22,211 bases of DNA from Funneliformis mosseae (taxonomy: Eukaryota; Glomeromycota; Glomeromycetes; Glomerales; Glomeraceae): positions 1-22,211 of the forward strand of contig CAJVPP010001162.1 in the NCBI GenBank assembly GCA_910592005.1, read 5' to 3'. Position 1 is the stretch's first letter. The number at the start of each line of letters is the position of its first letter. Both the position numbers and the translations under genes were made by a program. The notes under the pieces are model-generated. The model saw only the letters and a program-made list of their open reading frames with translations. It had not been told where the DNA came from and did not search any database. This document shows positions 1-9,823 of the stretch, in pieces.

Positions 1-537
1 TTCCGTATTGAAAATGTGAGGTTTACTGTTGCTGGGCGAGATAGAAGATCCATCTCTGTCATTTCCATAATTTTTTTTACCAATAGTTCCTGCATCTTTT
101 CCAGATATGAAATCTGATCTTGGAGCGTCGTTTTTTTCTTGGGAGGACGACTTATATAGTACGTCCAAAGCAGGGCTAAGGCGTCCCAAATTGTGATTAT
201 AGGAATTGGACGAGTAAAGGGTGGAGCCATCAGCTTGCCCGTGGTGCCATATGGAGTGTGAATTTTGTTTTTCCTACATAAAACACGTTTTATTATATTT
301 ATTCAAAAGGGTACTTGCTTTCCTTTCCCATCTTTAAATTCACCTGAAAGGTTCTACGAATTCCGTTATTATCTGTCTCATCCATGGTTCGTTTAAATTG
401 TTTAACCAAGTATATGGACTTTACGAATATTGTTAGAAATCAAGATAATAAAAAATGAAAATTGAAATAATCCTTACTTGTTTTGGAAGTTTGCCATATA
501 AGCCGTGAGAAAGACAGACCGTGTAACATGTAACCAT
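1..537 (-). CDS. Partial hypothetical Ser/Asn-rich protein, two exons, cut by the window edge
   Basis: I do not recognise this protein. The minus strand is open for 91 codons from 273 to the window edge. Exon 1 would run 537-478 (ATG at 537, in-frame stop just upstream at 552-550, 20 codons) and end at a GTAAGG donor. A 204-bp intron ends in TATGTAG at 274, and both junctions are phase 0, so the frame is kept. The visible 111 residues are polar, rich in Ser, Asn, Gly and Lys, with stretches such as SSSQEKND and DGSSISPSNS. This suggests a disordered region, as is common in fungal regulators and signalling proteins. Base composition is clearly less AT-rich than the flank. A second ATG at 529 is in another frame that would not join exon 2. 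The start is uncertain; the exon 2 reading frame is more convincing. Confidence 0.45.
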
Positions 538-962
538 GTGGGCTATTTGCTATTTCGGATCATATAATTTACTTTTTTAAACTACTCGTATTACTAAGCA
601 AAGATTCAAATCGATCATGTGGTCGATATCTAATTTGCGAACTTGACACGTTGAAACTAACTTACCTTAATCCTAACCTGTGAGTGACAAATGGATCGAA
701 AAAATAATCCATGACAGATTCCGAAAATTACTTTTTCACATGATTATTACTTCAAAGGTAGCTATTAATTTGGAATGCTCAATATGGTCAAAATTTGGCT
801 AGCAGTCATCCATTTATAAATTTATAATTGCTCCAATCAGTTGATCATTTTTTTTTTTTAAAAGAAATTATCCTAAAAGGGCATTCTCGAACGAACAAAT
901 TTTAAAATTTGTGGGCAAGAACTTTGATGACACAATAGAAAGAAGTAATGCCATCCATCCTA
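538..962. other. Intergenic, no gene seen
   Basis: AT-rich DNA between the partial gene and the Tc1-like element. It should contain the promoter of the minus-strand gene ending at 537, but I see no specific motif that I can defend. Confidence 0.6.
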
Positions 963-1043
963 CAGAGGGTTATCAAAAGTTTCCGAACGATTTTTTATGC
1001 AATATAAAACATTTAATTTTTAAAACTCAATAAAAAATCTATA

Positions 1044-1250
1044 TTATAACTTTATTTTATGGGTATTAAAGGCTACATTTCGTACTATTAAACTAGTATT
1101 TAATTGGTCACCTTCTGCCACTATCACCGCCTGAATTCGTGCTGGCATACTATCGACTAAATTTTCAATTACACATTTTGGAATCAATTTCCATGCATTT
1201 TTAACATCCCTTTCAAGATCAGCAAGGTTGGGTAGAACCAGTTTCAGCAT
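1044..1250 (-). pseudogene. Tc1/mariner transposase, C-terminal tail
   Basis: This 68-codon frame overlaps the N-terminal fragment in a different frame. It carries the typical end of a Tc1 transposase: an amphipathic stretch around DVKNAWKLIPKCVIENL, then DSMPARIQAVIVAEGD, matching the family pattern of W..IP, SMP.R and AVI.A.G. The DDE catalytic core that should lie upstream is absent. The junction of the two pieces falls at about 1223-1240. The apparent ATG start comes from the deletion scar and is not a real start. Confidence 0.8.
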
Positions 1251-1416
1251 GCCTTTTCAATGTGTCATATACTGTTGTTTTGCCACATCCTAAAGTTTCT
1301 GCAATTTTACTATATGAATCACCATTTTTACGACAAAAAATTATCGCACCACATTTCTCCGCAGTTAATTCGTTATTTTTTTTTCCCATTGTTGTAGTTG
1401 TAGCCGTAAGTTGCAA
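1219..1416 (-). pseudogene. Tc1/mariner transposase, N-terminal helix-turn-helix part
   Basis: Sixty-five codons, or 56 from the inner ATG at 1389 (MGKKNNELTAEK), encode the paired-like helix-turn-helix that binds transposon ends. Recognisable features are a first helix with GAIIFCRKNGDSYSKIAE, a recognition helix with GKTTVYDTLKRH, and the linker TGSTQP that normally precedes the second DNA-binding subdomain. The frame stops two codons later, where an internal deletion joins it out of frame to the C-terminal part. If transcribed it could give a small end-binding protein without catalytic residues; I see no evidence that it is expressed. Confidence 0.8.
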
Positions 1417-1555
1417 AAAAAAAAGTGAAAAGGGAAATTTGAAGTTAAAATGTTATTTAAAACAAAATAAACAAATAAATGTAGGTAAACATTATCTTTT
1501 ATATATATCAATCGCGTTCCAAAAATAGCGTTCGGAAACTTTTGATAACCCTCTG

Positions 1556-3545
1556 TATAAATTATAGATTTTGATGAGGATAATTGCCAAGTATTTAGCG
1601 TGATAAGGCAGAAAAGCTTGCAATATACCAATATATGATATTTCAATTTTCTTTTAAAAATAGATACCTTATTGAAAGCTATACTAGAAGTAATAACTAT
1701 TCTTTAGTTAGAAGTTGAAATATTCCGATTATTTATAATGCGCGGGAATGAAACTTTGGGTTAATTTCTTGCTAAATTACTGTTTATTCACTAAACAGAA
1801 GATTTATTCAATATAAGCTGACCAACTTATAGGCCATTAATCCCTTACATAATATCAATTATACTTTTCACAAGTTAATTGTTATTTAAAGATGCACCGA
1901 TCCACTACTCAAATAAATCCTTTCCATAGAATTATACTTAAATTTAAACTTGATATAAAAATCAATAAGAGGAAGGGTTTTTTTATAAAAGTGAATATTA
2001 AGAAGGAATACTTATAATTACCGTATCTTTAGTGAAATTTAACACTTACATTGTGATGGTAATGATGATTTAGTAGAAATTGAGATCATTCAATGTAATT
2101 ATGGAGTCTGTTAGAGTGGTAATTTTAGCTTCACTTTACTTCTATTTCATGTGGAAAATTTGCGTTGATTGTTTAATCAATAAAGGTCGTCTATGCTTCC
2201 TACTTTTTAAGTATATATTTCGCAGAAAGTATAAAATTAATTCACAGAAATTAAATAAAAATACGATGCATCAACAGACCTTTTTACGATATCTTGCGAA
2301 TTCAACAACACTCACCACCGTCTTACCTGACAAATAACGTAATACCCAACGGAAAAAATATACCTTCAATTATATGCTCAAAGATATCGCCAGGAAAAAT
2401 CAAATTTACTTTTATATGGCAAATATGATTTTCTGGCCGAAAGCGCTTCTACACTTTTATAAATGAAAAAACAATTTTTTTCAAGAGCATTTCTTAGTGT
2501 AAAATAAAATGGATTTCTTGATAAGTTATATACTACGCAATTATGTAGTTCGTTTATTAATGATGATGGTCCTTAAAAACTTTAGGATAATTTGGTAATC
2601 TATATTTTCATCTTTCGCATGTGAGTTTTAACCAGAAAATTTTAAATATAGAATGGTTTTTATCCTGCAAATTACGAATAAAAATATAATTGCCCCCATT
2701 TTATACGTAATCAAAGAGCTGTTTCCAAATCTATATTACGTTATCATCACGTGAAGTCACGTTTAGAATACCCACAAAGTAAAATTCAAGTTCGTTTATT
2801 TTTTATTTTTTTTTTTTTTACACAAATATGCAACATACACTTTATCAATTCGATCACCACAAGTATAAAAGTAAATAATCTGAAATATATTTGTTAATAC
2901 GAAGAACAAAGTTTACTTAATGAATAAAAATAGATTACAACTGATAAATTCTATTTTCAATGAAATCTTGTATTAATGTTACATAAAATATTATAAATTT
3001 TACTCAAGATCGATAACTTTAAGATACACGTCATTCGTTATGACGCACAACATCAGGGATTTAATAACAATTTCCATTGATTTTCTAATTTAAGTTCCCA
3101 ATTATAGAATTTCGATTTTTCCCACAAATATAGTTCCGAATTATTAACACACTCGTCCTTAGGATTGAAAATCGTCTTAAAAATTGAAGTCCACAGTACT
3201 AAAACAATAAAATAAAATTGGAATCGTGGGGATTACACGTGATCACGTGCTTAGATCACGAAAATTTTTTCAAAGATCTATTTTATTTTTTTTCGACAAA
3301 GATGATGACGATCCTTTTATACGGTATGACCTTGAAATTTCTAATTTACGACAATGAATTTTGTTCATTGATGTCACTGTAATTCAAACATCTCGTTTTG
3401 TACATAGCATGTAGCCTTTTAATGGCACAAACAAATCAAACACAATATAAAATTTACTCTTTTTTTTCGCGTTCATTAAATCAAATTAATTAATTTAAAT
3501 ATTAATTCTACAAATTAAATAAATATATATATTATAGAAAAACTA
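1556..3545. other. Long AT-rich intergenic region
   Basis: About 2 kb without a supportable gene. One open frame (2080-2337, plus) codes for up to 85 residues with a hydrophobic start, but nothing else supports it. Poly-T runs occur near 2800-2820. A perfect 14-bp palindrome with two overlapping CACGTG boxes lies at 3236-3249, and a single CACGTG at 2748-2753. The last few hundred bases should hold the 3' UTR of the OXNAD1-like gene. Confidence 0.6.
3236..3249. promoter_or_regulatory. Perfect 14-bp palindrome with two CACGTG boxes
   Basis: CACGTGATCACGTG reads the same on both strands and contains two E-box (CACGTG) cores. E-boxes are bound by fungal bHLH factors. It lies about 300 bp past the stop of the OXNAD1-like gene, which is an unusual place for its promoter, so the function is open. 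Confidence 0.3.
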
Positions 3546-4592
3546 TCACCACTTTTCAAATAAAACTCTCTTTTCGTCAACGCCAGATTCTTTTAACCAT
3601 TTAATTACATCATCCTCCATTGCAGAAGGTCCACACACAAAACACTTTAGTCTTTCTAAATGTTCTTTTTCTTTCTCAACAACGTTTGTCAAAATTTCCT
3701 TATTGATCCGTTGTCGATAATAAAATTCACCATCCCTCCTTTCATCTTTCGGATCGTCTCTTGTCAAAAAATACTTACACTCTAACAATCCCGGAAATTG
3801 TTGTTGCAACCCTTCAATCCTCTTATAAAACAACAATTCGCTAAAAGTTCTTACACTGTACAGTAATATGATCTTCTTAATTCTTTCATACTGGTTACTT
3901 TCTTCATCTTGACAAATTGATTCCAACATACTAATCAAAGGATTAATTCCGACACCGCCAGCGATGAATATTACATGTCCAATTTGATCTTGTCTTTCTT
4001 TTGATGAATTCCATACAAATTCTCCACCTACTCTAGCATTAATTTCATCACCTATATTCGCTTGTTCATGAAGCCACTTAGCAGGTGGATGACCTGAATA
4101 TTTTATTGCTAATTCAAATGTTTTAGTTTTCGTGAACGTTTGTGGTGTTGATGTTAATGAAAAACCTCCCACTATTGGTACATTTGGAAGAAACACATCT
4201 AACCATTGACCTGGTAGAAATGAAAATTGCAGTGATGAACTTGTTGGACTAAATTTAAATGTTTTGACCGTTGGCGTTTCTTGTTCAATTCCTATAATCC
4301 TTGATGGAATCATTATCTAGAACAAAAAAAGGAATCATTTAATTGCTCTTTCAATTCATAAAACGAAAAAAATTACGTTCGATAAATTTTATTATACCTT
4401 TTGTCTTTCTAAATGATTCGTCCTTTCCAAATGTGTAGTTTTGTTTTTGGATTCATTTTTACCAGATATAACACCTCTTTGTTGTTCCTGTTGTAACATT
4501 TTTATCTCATTAAAATATGGAAACAATTTCTCACACCGTTGAAATTTGAAGTTAGATAACGTTCTTTTGAATAAATGATTTGTCAGAAACAT
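3546..4592 (-). CDS. OXNAD1: OXNAD1-like FAD/NAD(P)-binding oxidoreductase, mitochondrial
   Basis: A ferredoxin-NADP reductase-fold flavoprotein that would pass electrons between NAD(P)H and a bound FAD; its physiological partner is unknown. The CDS is complement(join(3546..4316,4398..4592)), 321 residues, close to the animal OXNAD1 size. Exon 1 (65 codons) starts MFLTNHLFKRTLSNFKFQR, a basic amphipathic stretch typical of a mitochondrial presequence. Its donor is AAG|GTATAA, the acceptor is TTCTAG, and both junctions are phase 0. The FAD site is GGFSLTSTP (residues 115-123). The nucleotide-binding loop is AGGVGINP (184-191). The FNR C-terminal signature is CGPSAM (293-298), followed by the terminal LFEKW that fits the family's end. 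An internal ATG at 4313 opens a 255-residue frame, but that would lose the presequence and the HLER region of exon 1. It shares a short divergent promoter region with the SANT-domain gene. Confidence 0.93.
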
Positions 4593-4834
4593 AACTTGTT
4601 AGAGATCTGGAAAGAAATTATTTGTGACACAAAAAAAAAAAATATTTTTAAATTTAGAAAGAAAAATATATTTGGCGCACGATCCGTAGATCTGTAGATC
4701 ACCTTTTGTTTTGACGTAATTCATGTGATACGATCTTTAAATCTTGTGAAAAAAAAAATTTTTTTTTTTTCTTTCAGACGTCCAATTTTTAATTAATTAA
4801 AAAAAAAATAAAATAAAAATAAAAATAAAAAAAA
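4593..4834. promoter_or_regulatory. Short divergent promoter region between OXNAD1-like and SANT-domain genes
   Basis: Only 242 bp separate the two start codons, so both promoters must lie here or overlap. The region has GATC-rich short repeats (GATCCGTAGATCTGTAGATC, 4681-4700), an A/T homopolymer junction at 4750-4770, and a pyrimidine tract ending in CTTTCAG at about 4778, which could be a 5'-UTR splice acceptor. Just before the ATG at 4835 is an (AAAAT)n-like simple repeat. Confidence 0.5.
4796..4834 (+). repeat. A-rich simple repeat abutting the start codon
   Basis: A run made only of A and T with repeated AAAAT units and a final A9 stretch, immediately before ATG. It gives an A-rich leader, common in AT-rich fungal genes, and may vary in length between strains. 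Confidence 0.6.
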
Positions 4835-6246
4835 ATGGAAACTTCAACTACCATAAAAGTTTCCTCAGACAATTATCTAGGAGCTCCGTTTCCGATTTAC
4901 TTTGATCACAAGAGGCAAAAGATGATGCCTCAATACGTACATCCAAATTTAGATGATTGTGAATTCCTTGCACCTCGTCAGGTGAATGTTGATCCTACAA
5001 CTAGCAAAGTAACAAAAACACTTGTATGGAAGCCAGAGGAGATCACCTTATTACTCGAATATTTGTCCGTGAATTTTTACCAGTGGCAATATAATAAAAG
5101 AGACCTTTACAAGTGGCTGAGTAAAGTTGTATTTCAGGATAAGTATAGTCATTTAAAAATTTATAACCAATGGACAAGGTTACACCAAAAATATTATAAA
5201 GAACGACGGAAAACAGAAAATAATTGGATTTATTTTAAGAAAGTTCAAGAATTAATGGAAAGACAAAAAAAATTTCAGAGTGATATTGGTGATGATGGTG
5301 ATGGTGATGGTGGCGATGAAAAACAACAAAGCGATGACAATCGAACCGTAAATCGAATGGAATTGGAAAGTGAAAATAAAGAAACAGATCATGAAGATGA
5401 AGTTGAGGAAGAAGATAAAGATGATATAGTTGAAGATTTAGATGAAGAGTGTAGTGAGATGTCTGAAGAACACGTCAAAGTTAAAGAACCTTCTAGTATA
5501 AAAAAGCCAGAAAGAATTTGGACAATTGAGCAAGAGATTTTATTAATGGAACTTATGAAACAACATATAAATGAGTATATAAAAGGGCAATACGAATGTT
5601 TAAAACGAATTCGGGAAAATCATTTTCCACAATTTTCTGTGAGGAATGTAACGTGTAAAGCGTATAATTTAAGTAATTTGTATAAATTAGGTAAAAAGAG
5701 TCGAAAGAATAAAGATGAGAAAAAAGAGCAAGAACTTTGGGCGAAAGCAGATGAATTTTATCCGTTAGTTGATAAAATAAAACAAAGTATAAAAAATTGG
5801 ACAATTGAAGATGATATTTTATTGATGAATGTGCTGAAAGATCATGTAGATGAATATGTAGAAAATCGGAAAGAATGTCTGAAACGAATTAATGAAAATT
5901 ATTTTCCAACAAAGTCTGTTAAAAAAATAACGGATCAATTAGAAAGTCTCTCACCGAGATGTCTTAAGAATAAAAAGGCTCGATTAAATATGAAAGATGC
6001 AACCGAAAAAGATCGTGAATTGTGGTCAATAACCGATGAAGTTTTTCAGTTAATTCCAAAGAAAAGGAAAGAACTTGCTAATAAAGTTAATAAAGTTCCA
6101 CCAAAGCCAAGAAAGAAAATTTCCAAAACTCTCTTGTTGCCTAAAACATTGAAAGAAAGATATAGAATTTCTTTTGATCATCAAAATTTATTTAATCAAG
6201 GACGTTCATTATTAAAATATATTAATGATGAGGGAACTAAGACAAG

Positions 6247-6279
<33 letters not shown>

Positions 6280-6513
6280 ATTTTTTTTTTTTTAACATAA
6301 TCGTATTCCGTGTAGTGAAATATTAGAAGAAACGGCAAATGTTGAATGGCCTGAAAGTTCAGATTCAGATTCGTAAGTAATTAAGTAATTGTATTAGTAT
6401 TTTCAAATGATGATGTTTATTTATTCCTAAAAAATAATTTTCTTATTTTTTTTATAAGAAAATCACCAAAATACGATAATAAAGCAGAACAATTACTTTT
6501 CAAGCCGAAATGA
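4835..6513 (+). CDS. Protein with three Myb/SANT-like (trihelix-type) domains and an acidic linker
   Basis: Probable nuclear DNA-binding protein; target unknown. My model is join(4835..6246,6316..6372,6459..6513), 507 residues. Domain 1 is at about residues 64-148 (VWKPEEITLLLEYL). A very acidic stretch follows (about 149-218, many Asp/Glu). Domains 2 (227-318, IWTIEQEILLMEL) and 3 (321-412, NWTIEDDILLMNV) are tandem copies; both carry ECLKRI.EN.FP. A basic tail follows. The open frame runs into a T25 tract and would end in eight Phe, so I place an intron at 6247 (weak GTTTTT donor) to TGTAG at 6315. This joins in frame to an acidic exon (EILEETANVEWPESSDSDS). That exon ends at a good GTAAGT donor whose intron (6373-6458) leads in frame to the end EQLLFKPK. 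Alternatively translation stops at the TAA inside that donor (6376). The first exon is firm; the last two are likely. Confidence 0.8.
6248..6293. repeat. T25-A8-T13 homopolymer block
   Basis: Twenty-five T, eight A and thirteen T in a row, falling in the proposed first intron of the SANT-domain gene. Such tracts are prone to length errors in sequencing and slippage in vivo. The poly-Phe end of the simple open frame is best read as an artefact of this tract. Confidence 0.85.
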
Positions 6514-7993
6514 AATTTTTAATCAATGATCGAAAATTTTATCCAGATTTCATACGCGTTTGGATATTTTGTTATCGCGCTCCATGGAGATATAGTAAAG
6601 TATGTTCATTATGAAATGTTTATAGAATTACTAATTTTTTTTTGAATTTGGTTGGTTCTCACCAAACAATTCATAGAATTGAGGGTCCTATAGTTAAATT
6701 TATTAATTTTTGTTGAATGTGTGATTAATCAATCATTTATATATTCAGTGAAATAGAAATCTTTACTAAATCTATAATAAAATTATGAGTTGCAATTGGC
6801 TTCTACAATTAAACAAAATTTTTTATTTTAAAAAAAATGAAATTATCTGGTGTAATCAACCACCCATGCATGTCATATAATTATAAAAAATTATTAATTG
6901 TTTTAATCAGATCGTTATGATATTTTCTTATATCTTTTCAAAAAAAATCATTACTTTTCCCTTAATCAACGCGTCATTGAATTTCATATTGTGTACTAAA
7001 AATACAAATTTAACTTTTCTAAAGCAAACCAATATTTACTTTAGCAATATGGCAACTAAAAAGCTACTGAACGTACAAGACCAACAAAATTCAAAAAGAA
7101 TTGTGCAAATAATTGTAAATTTTATGAAAAAAAAAAATAAAGTTTTAACAAGCTTATATTTACAAAGGTAGCAAGTTCGTATGTAAAATGGATCTTACAC
7201 GCTTATGTACAGACATACCTTCTTCAAAATTTAATGACGCCATACATTAAAATGGCATTTAATAATACATTAATATTAGATTCCTGCGTTAGAAGAATCC
7301 ATTATGCAAATTTTTCAACTTTTATATTTGGAGATAATCAGTCCTTTCCGATTATTAATTTTATATGACGAGTTTTCAATCAATAACTCACTTTGGATCC
7401 AAAAATATTGTAGAGATTCGATCTGAGAATATATAGAATCACCGCATTGGATTTTGACTTCCATATTAAAAAATTAATTATTAATTAGATATATCGGTGA
7501 TTTTCTTTCATCTGCTGCTACTAGTAAATTGTAGAAATCATGTTTCAACCAATTTTCCACGTCGATTGCGTTCATTATCAATTATTAAGTAAATAAAGTA
7601 AAAGAAAAATTACGATTATCTTCTATAATTGAATTATCTTATGAATGAACGCAAAAAAAAAAAAATATAATAATTCAATGGAATTGGTATTGATATTAAA
7701 ATTTTTAATAATAAACGATTCTTCACTACCGAATGTAGATAATGTTATTTATATGAAAATTTTTTTGAATTGATAGATAATCTGGACCTATCAGAAAAGC
7801 TGATGAATGGAAAACGACTTAGCCAACTTATATAAATCATATTTTTTGAAAGCAATCCAAATTTTAAAGTTTTCACTTATTTGATATTGTTCAAAAACGT
7901 AATTATGTAACTTCATTTATATGATAAAGCGTACTGGTAAAGTTCTTGTAGAAATTTCAAAAACACTATTTGGAGACATCGCAAAAGTAAGGA
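6514..7993. other. AT-rich intergenic region
   Basis: About 1.5 kb with no supportable gene. An 84-codon frame at 6917-7171 has AT-driven composition (Ile, Asn, Lys, Phe) and no splice or domain support, so I do not call it. Confidence 0.6.
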
Positions 7994-8086
7994 AGGCCAC
8001 GCACATTAGCATTTTCAGTTCACGTAACATTAAATTTTAAAAATGGCCCGGGTGACGTAAACCGAAAATGCTAATGTGTGTGGCCT
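7994..8086. repeat. Small foldback (palindromic) element, about 93 bp
   Basis: Two arms of about 34 bp face each other. The left arm, 7994-8027, begins AGGCCACGCACATTAGCATT; the right arm, 8053-8086, is its reverse complement with about four mismatches. A 25-bp spacer containing GGCCCGGG lies between. The arms share GGCCAC.CACATTAGCATTTTC. This is much richer in GC than the surroundings and looks like a miniature foldback transposon or dispersed hairpin repeat. I see no clear target duplication. Confidence 0.75.
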
Positions 8087-8165
8087 AATTGGGCTCAGAT
8101 TTTTAATATACGAAAATATGGTGAAGGATTCGATATCATGTTGAACTGTTGATGATGATAAATAA

Positions 8166-8404
8166 AAGGGTCGTACTAATTGGTACGAAACAATAACTTT
8201 TCTTCTTATACCGCGAGGACATGAACCAGGTCCTATAAAACAACTCGTTGCGGTAAGTTTTCATAAAAATATGATTTAATTATTATTATTTTTTTTTTGT
8301 TACAGATATGCTCCCGAAGAAGAATTAAATGTTAGAAACTATTGTGTAATAATACCTAGTTCTCAAGAGAATAATGACAATCTGCTATATATTGTTCAAA
8401 ACTA
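8166..8404 (+). pseudogene. Fragment of an unrecognised spliced gene
   Basis: An open stretch 8166-8252 reads TNWYETITFLLIPRGHEPGP and on, and ends at a GTAAGT donor. A canonical 53-bp intron (8253-8305, ending TTACAG) follows. The next open frame of about 32 codons (YAPEEELNVRNYCVIIPSS, ending in TAA at 8404) is not in phase with the first; the in-phase reading stops after about nine codons. No start codon precedes it in frame (TAA at 8163). The good intron plus phase break suggests a decayed gene copy, but I cannot name the family. The intron signals could be chance. Confidence 0.3.
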
Positions 8405-9823
8405 ATATGTTGATCATTAGGTTTGAAATGCCAAGTTTTGATAACGGTCTTTTTTGTCCCTCCCATTGCCAAAACTCAAGCAGATAATTTCTTTTACCAC
8501 CTTAACCGGAAAAGAAATTGATACGATAAAAACTTACGTACCGTACGTCATCAAAATTAACGATTCGTAGCGTCCATATTCTATTCATCTGATAACAATT
8601 CTTATAATTGTAAATAACTTTTATGGATTCAATACTATATAGTACAGTACATAATTTTATGATCATTTAATTTTATTAAATAAATGGGAGGTAAGCTATT
8701 AATATCACTTTACGGATCATATGATTTACTATGTTCGTAACTCGATTTTAAGATTTTAACAGCAGTTCTAACGAAAAGAATTGTGATAATGTTTGATGAA
8801 GTATTTACTAAAATCAATAATCTTACTCGTGAATCCAGTTCCGGTCCCAATTTTAGCCATTTAATTAACAAGAGTTACTTATTTTAGATAAGTGATTATC
8901 CTTTTTAGAAATTTTCTACAATAGTTCACCCTAATATTACCTTGTACTATACATTAAAAAATAAAATAGATCATTTCAAAAATTAAGAAATTTTCAGAAT
9001 TTTTATCATACAATCAATTCCCAAAAAGTTAGTTTGCTGGTGCAGGTTTAAACAATTAGCCTTTAATGTTAATTCGCGTATTAAGATAAAATTTTTCTTG
9101 TTTTGAGGATGTGATGAAAGGGATAAAGAGAATTATATGATTTAACATTAACTTATTTTTTATTTTTCCCGACAGCTTCCCCTCTCTATTGCAACCATAT
9201 ATCATATTATGCAATATGCCGGAATATATTTTATTTTATTTTAATTATCATAATTTCATTTGAATCTTATTCCTAATCTTAAATGGGTTAAGCTGTTACA
9301 CAGAAATTGAGATAATTTAATATATCTTAATATAGCTCACAAGGGAAAGCCATTATATGTATGAACAAATTTACTTTTTTTTTTTTTTTTTTTTCCTTTC
9401 CTACTCTCTTCATTACACTTCCTATGAAATATAATTTTGCAAGATTAGACTTTGTATTGTAATAATTTCGAAATTTATCAAATCCAACGGAATAATAAAC
9501 AGTTCCTTTGATGTTAACGTTAACAACTTTCATACTAGTCAACCCAAGTCGCTAAAAATTTCATTAAACCTATGAGTGGTTGTAATTTAACTTCACTCTA
9601 ACATTTAATGTTTTTTTATGAAAATAATTATTTATAAAAACTAAATTTTGAGATCACAACTTACAATTGTTCATTTATGTGCTACACAATAATGTTTAAA
9701 ATCTGCTTTCGGGGAAAGAAAGGAAGATCCTCACCGGTTTTTTTTTTTCCCGAATACTAACCCGAAAAAGGAAATTTTCTTCGGAACCCCGAGTAATAGT
9801 CACATGATACCACAAACTTTAAA
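8405..9823. other. AT-rich intergenic region upstream of the kinase
   Basis: No gene is supported. A 71-codon minus-strand frame (9327-9542) contains a poly-Lys run from a T20 tract (9375-9394) and is judged spurious. An odd-length palindrome ACGTACCGTACGT lies at about 8538-8550. Near the kinase, 9705-9797 is locally richer in GC and may hold its promoter or an upstream exon. Confidence 0.55.

Larger units (their letters stand above)
963..1555 (-). mobile_element. Internally deleted Tc1/mariner element with perfect 27-bp terminal inverted repeats
   Basis: The left end (963-989, starting CAGAGGGTTATCAAAAG) and the right end (1529-1555) are perfect inverted repeats of 27 bp. Each is flanked by TA (961-962 and 1556-1557), the target duplication of the Tc1/mariner superfamily. 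The element is only 593 bp. Inside, on the minus strand, lie the two ends of a Tc1 transposase with the catalytic middle missing. Full-length elements of this superfamily are usually 1.2-1.7 kb, so this is a MITE-like derivative. It cannot transpose itself but could be moved by an autonomous relative with the same ends. The perfect ends suggest that the insertion is recent. Confidence 0.92.

Noticed and set aside
1262..1646. Plus- and minus-strand frames over the Tc1 element (1262-1528 and 1365-1646)
   Set aside because: Shadows of the transposase frames and the terminal repeat.
2080..2337. 85-codon plus-strand open frame with a hydrophobic N-terminus (78 codons from the ATG at 2101)
   Set aside because: No domain, splice or promoter support; hydrophobic composition is expected from AT-rich DNA.
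5553..5804. 83-codon minus-strand frame
   Set aside because: Antisense of the SANT-domain gene.
6917..7171. 84-codon plus-strand open frame
   Set aside because: Composition is dominated by Ile, Asn, Lys and Phe with a poly-Lys run; nothing recognisable.
9327..9542. 71-codon minus-strand open frame
   Set aside because: No true ATG context or domain; poly-Lys comes from a T20 tract.
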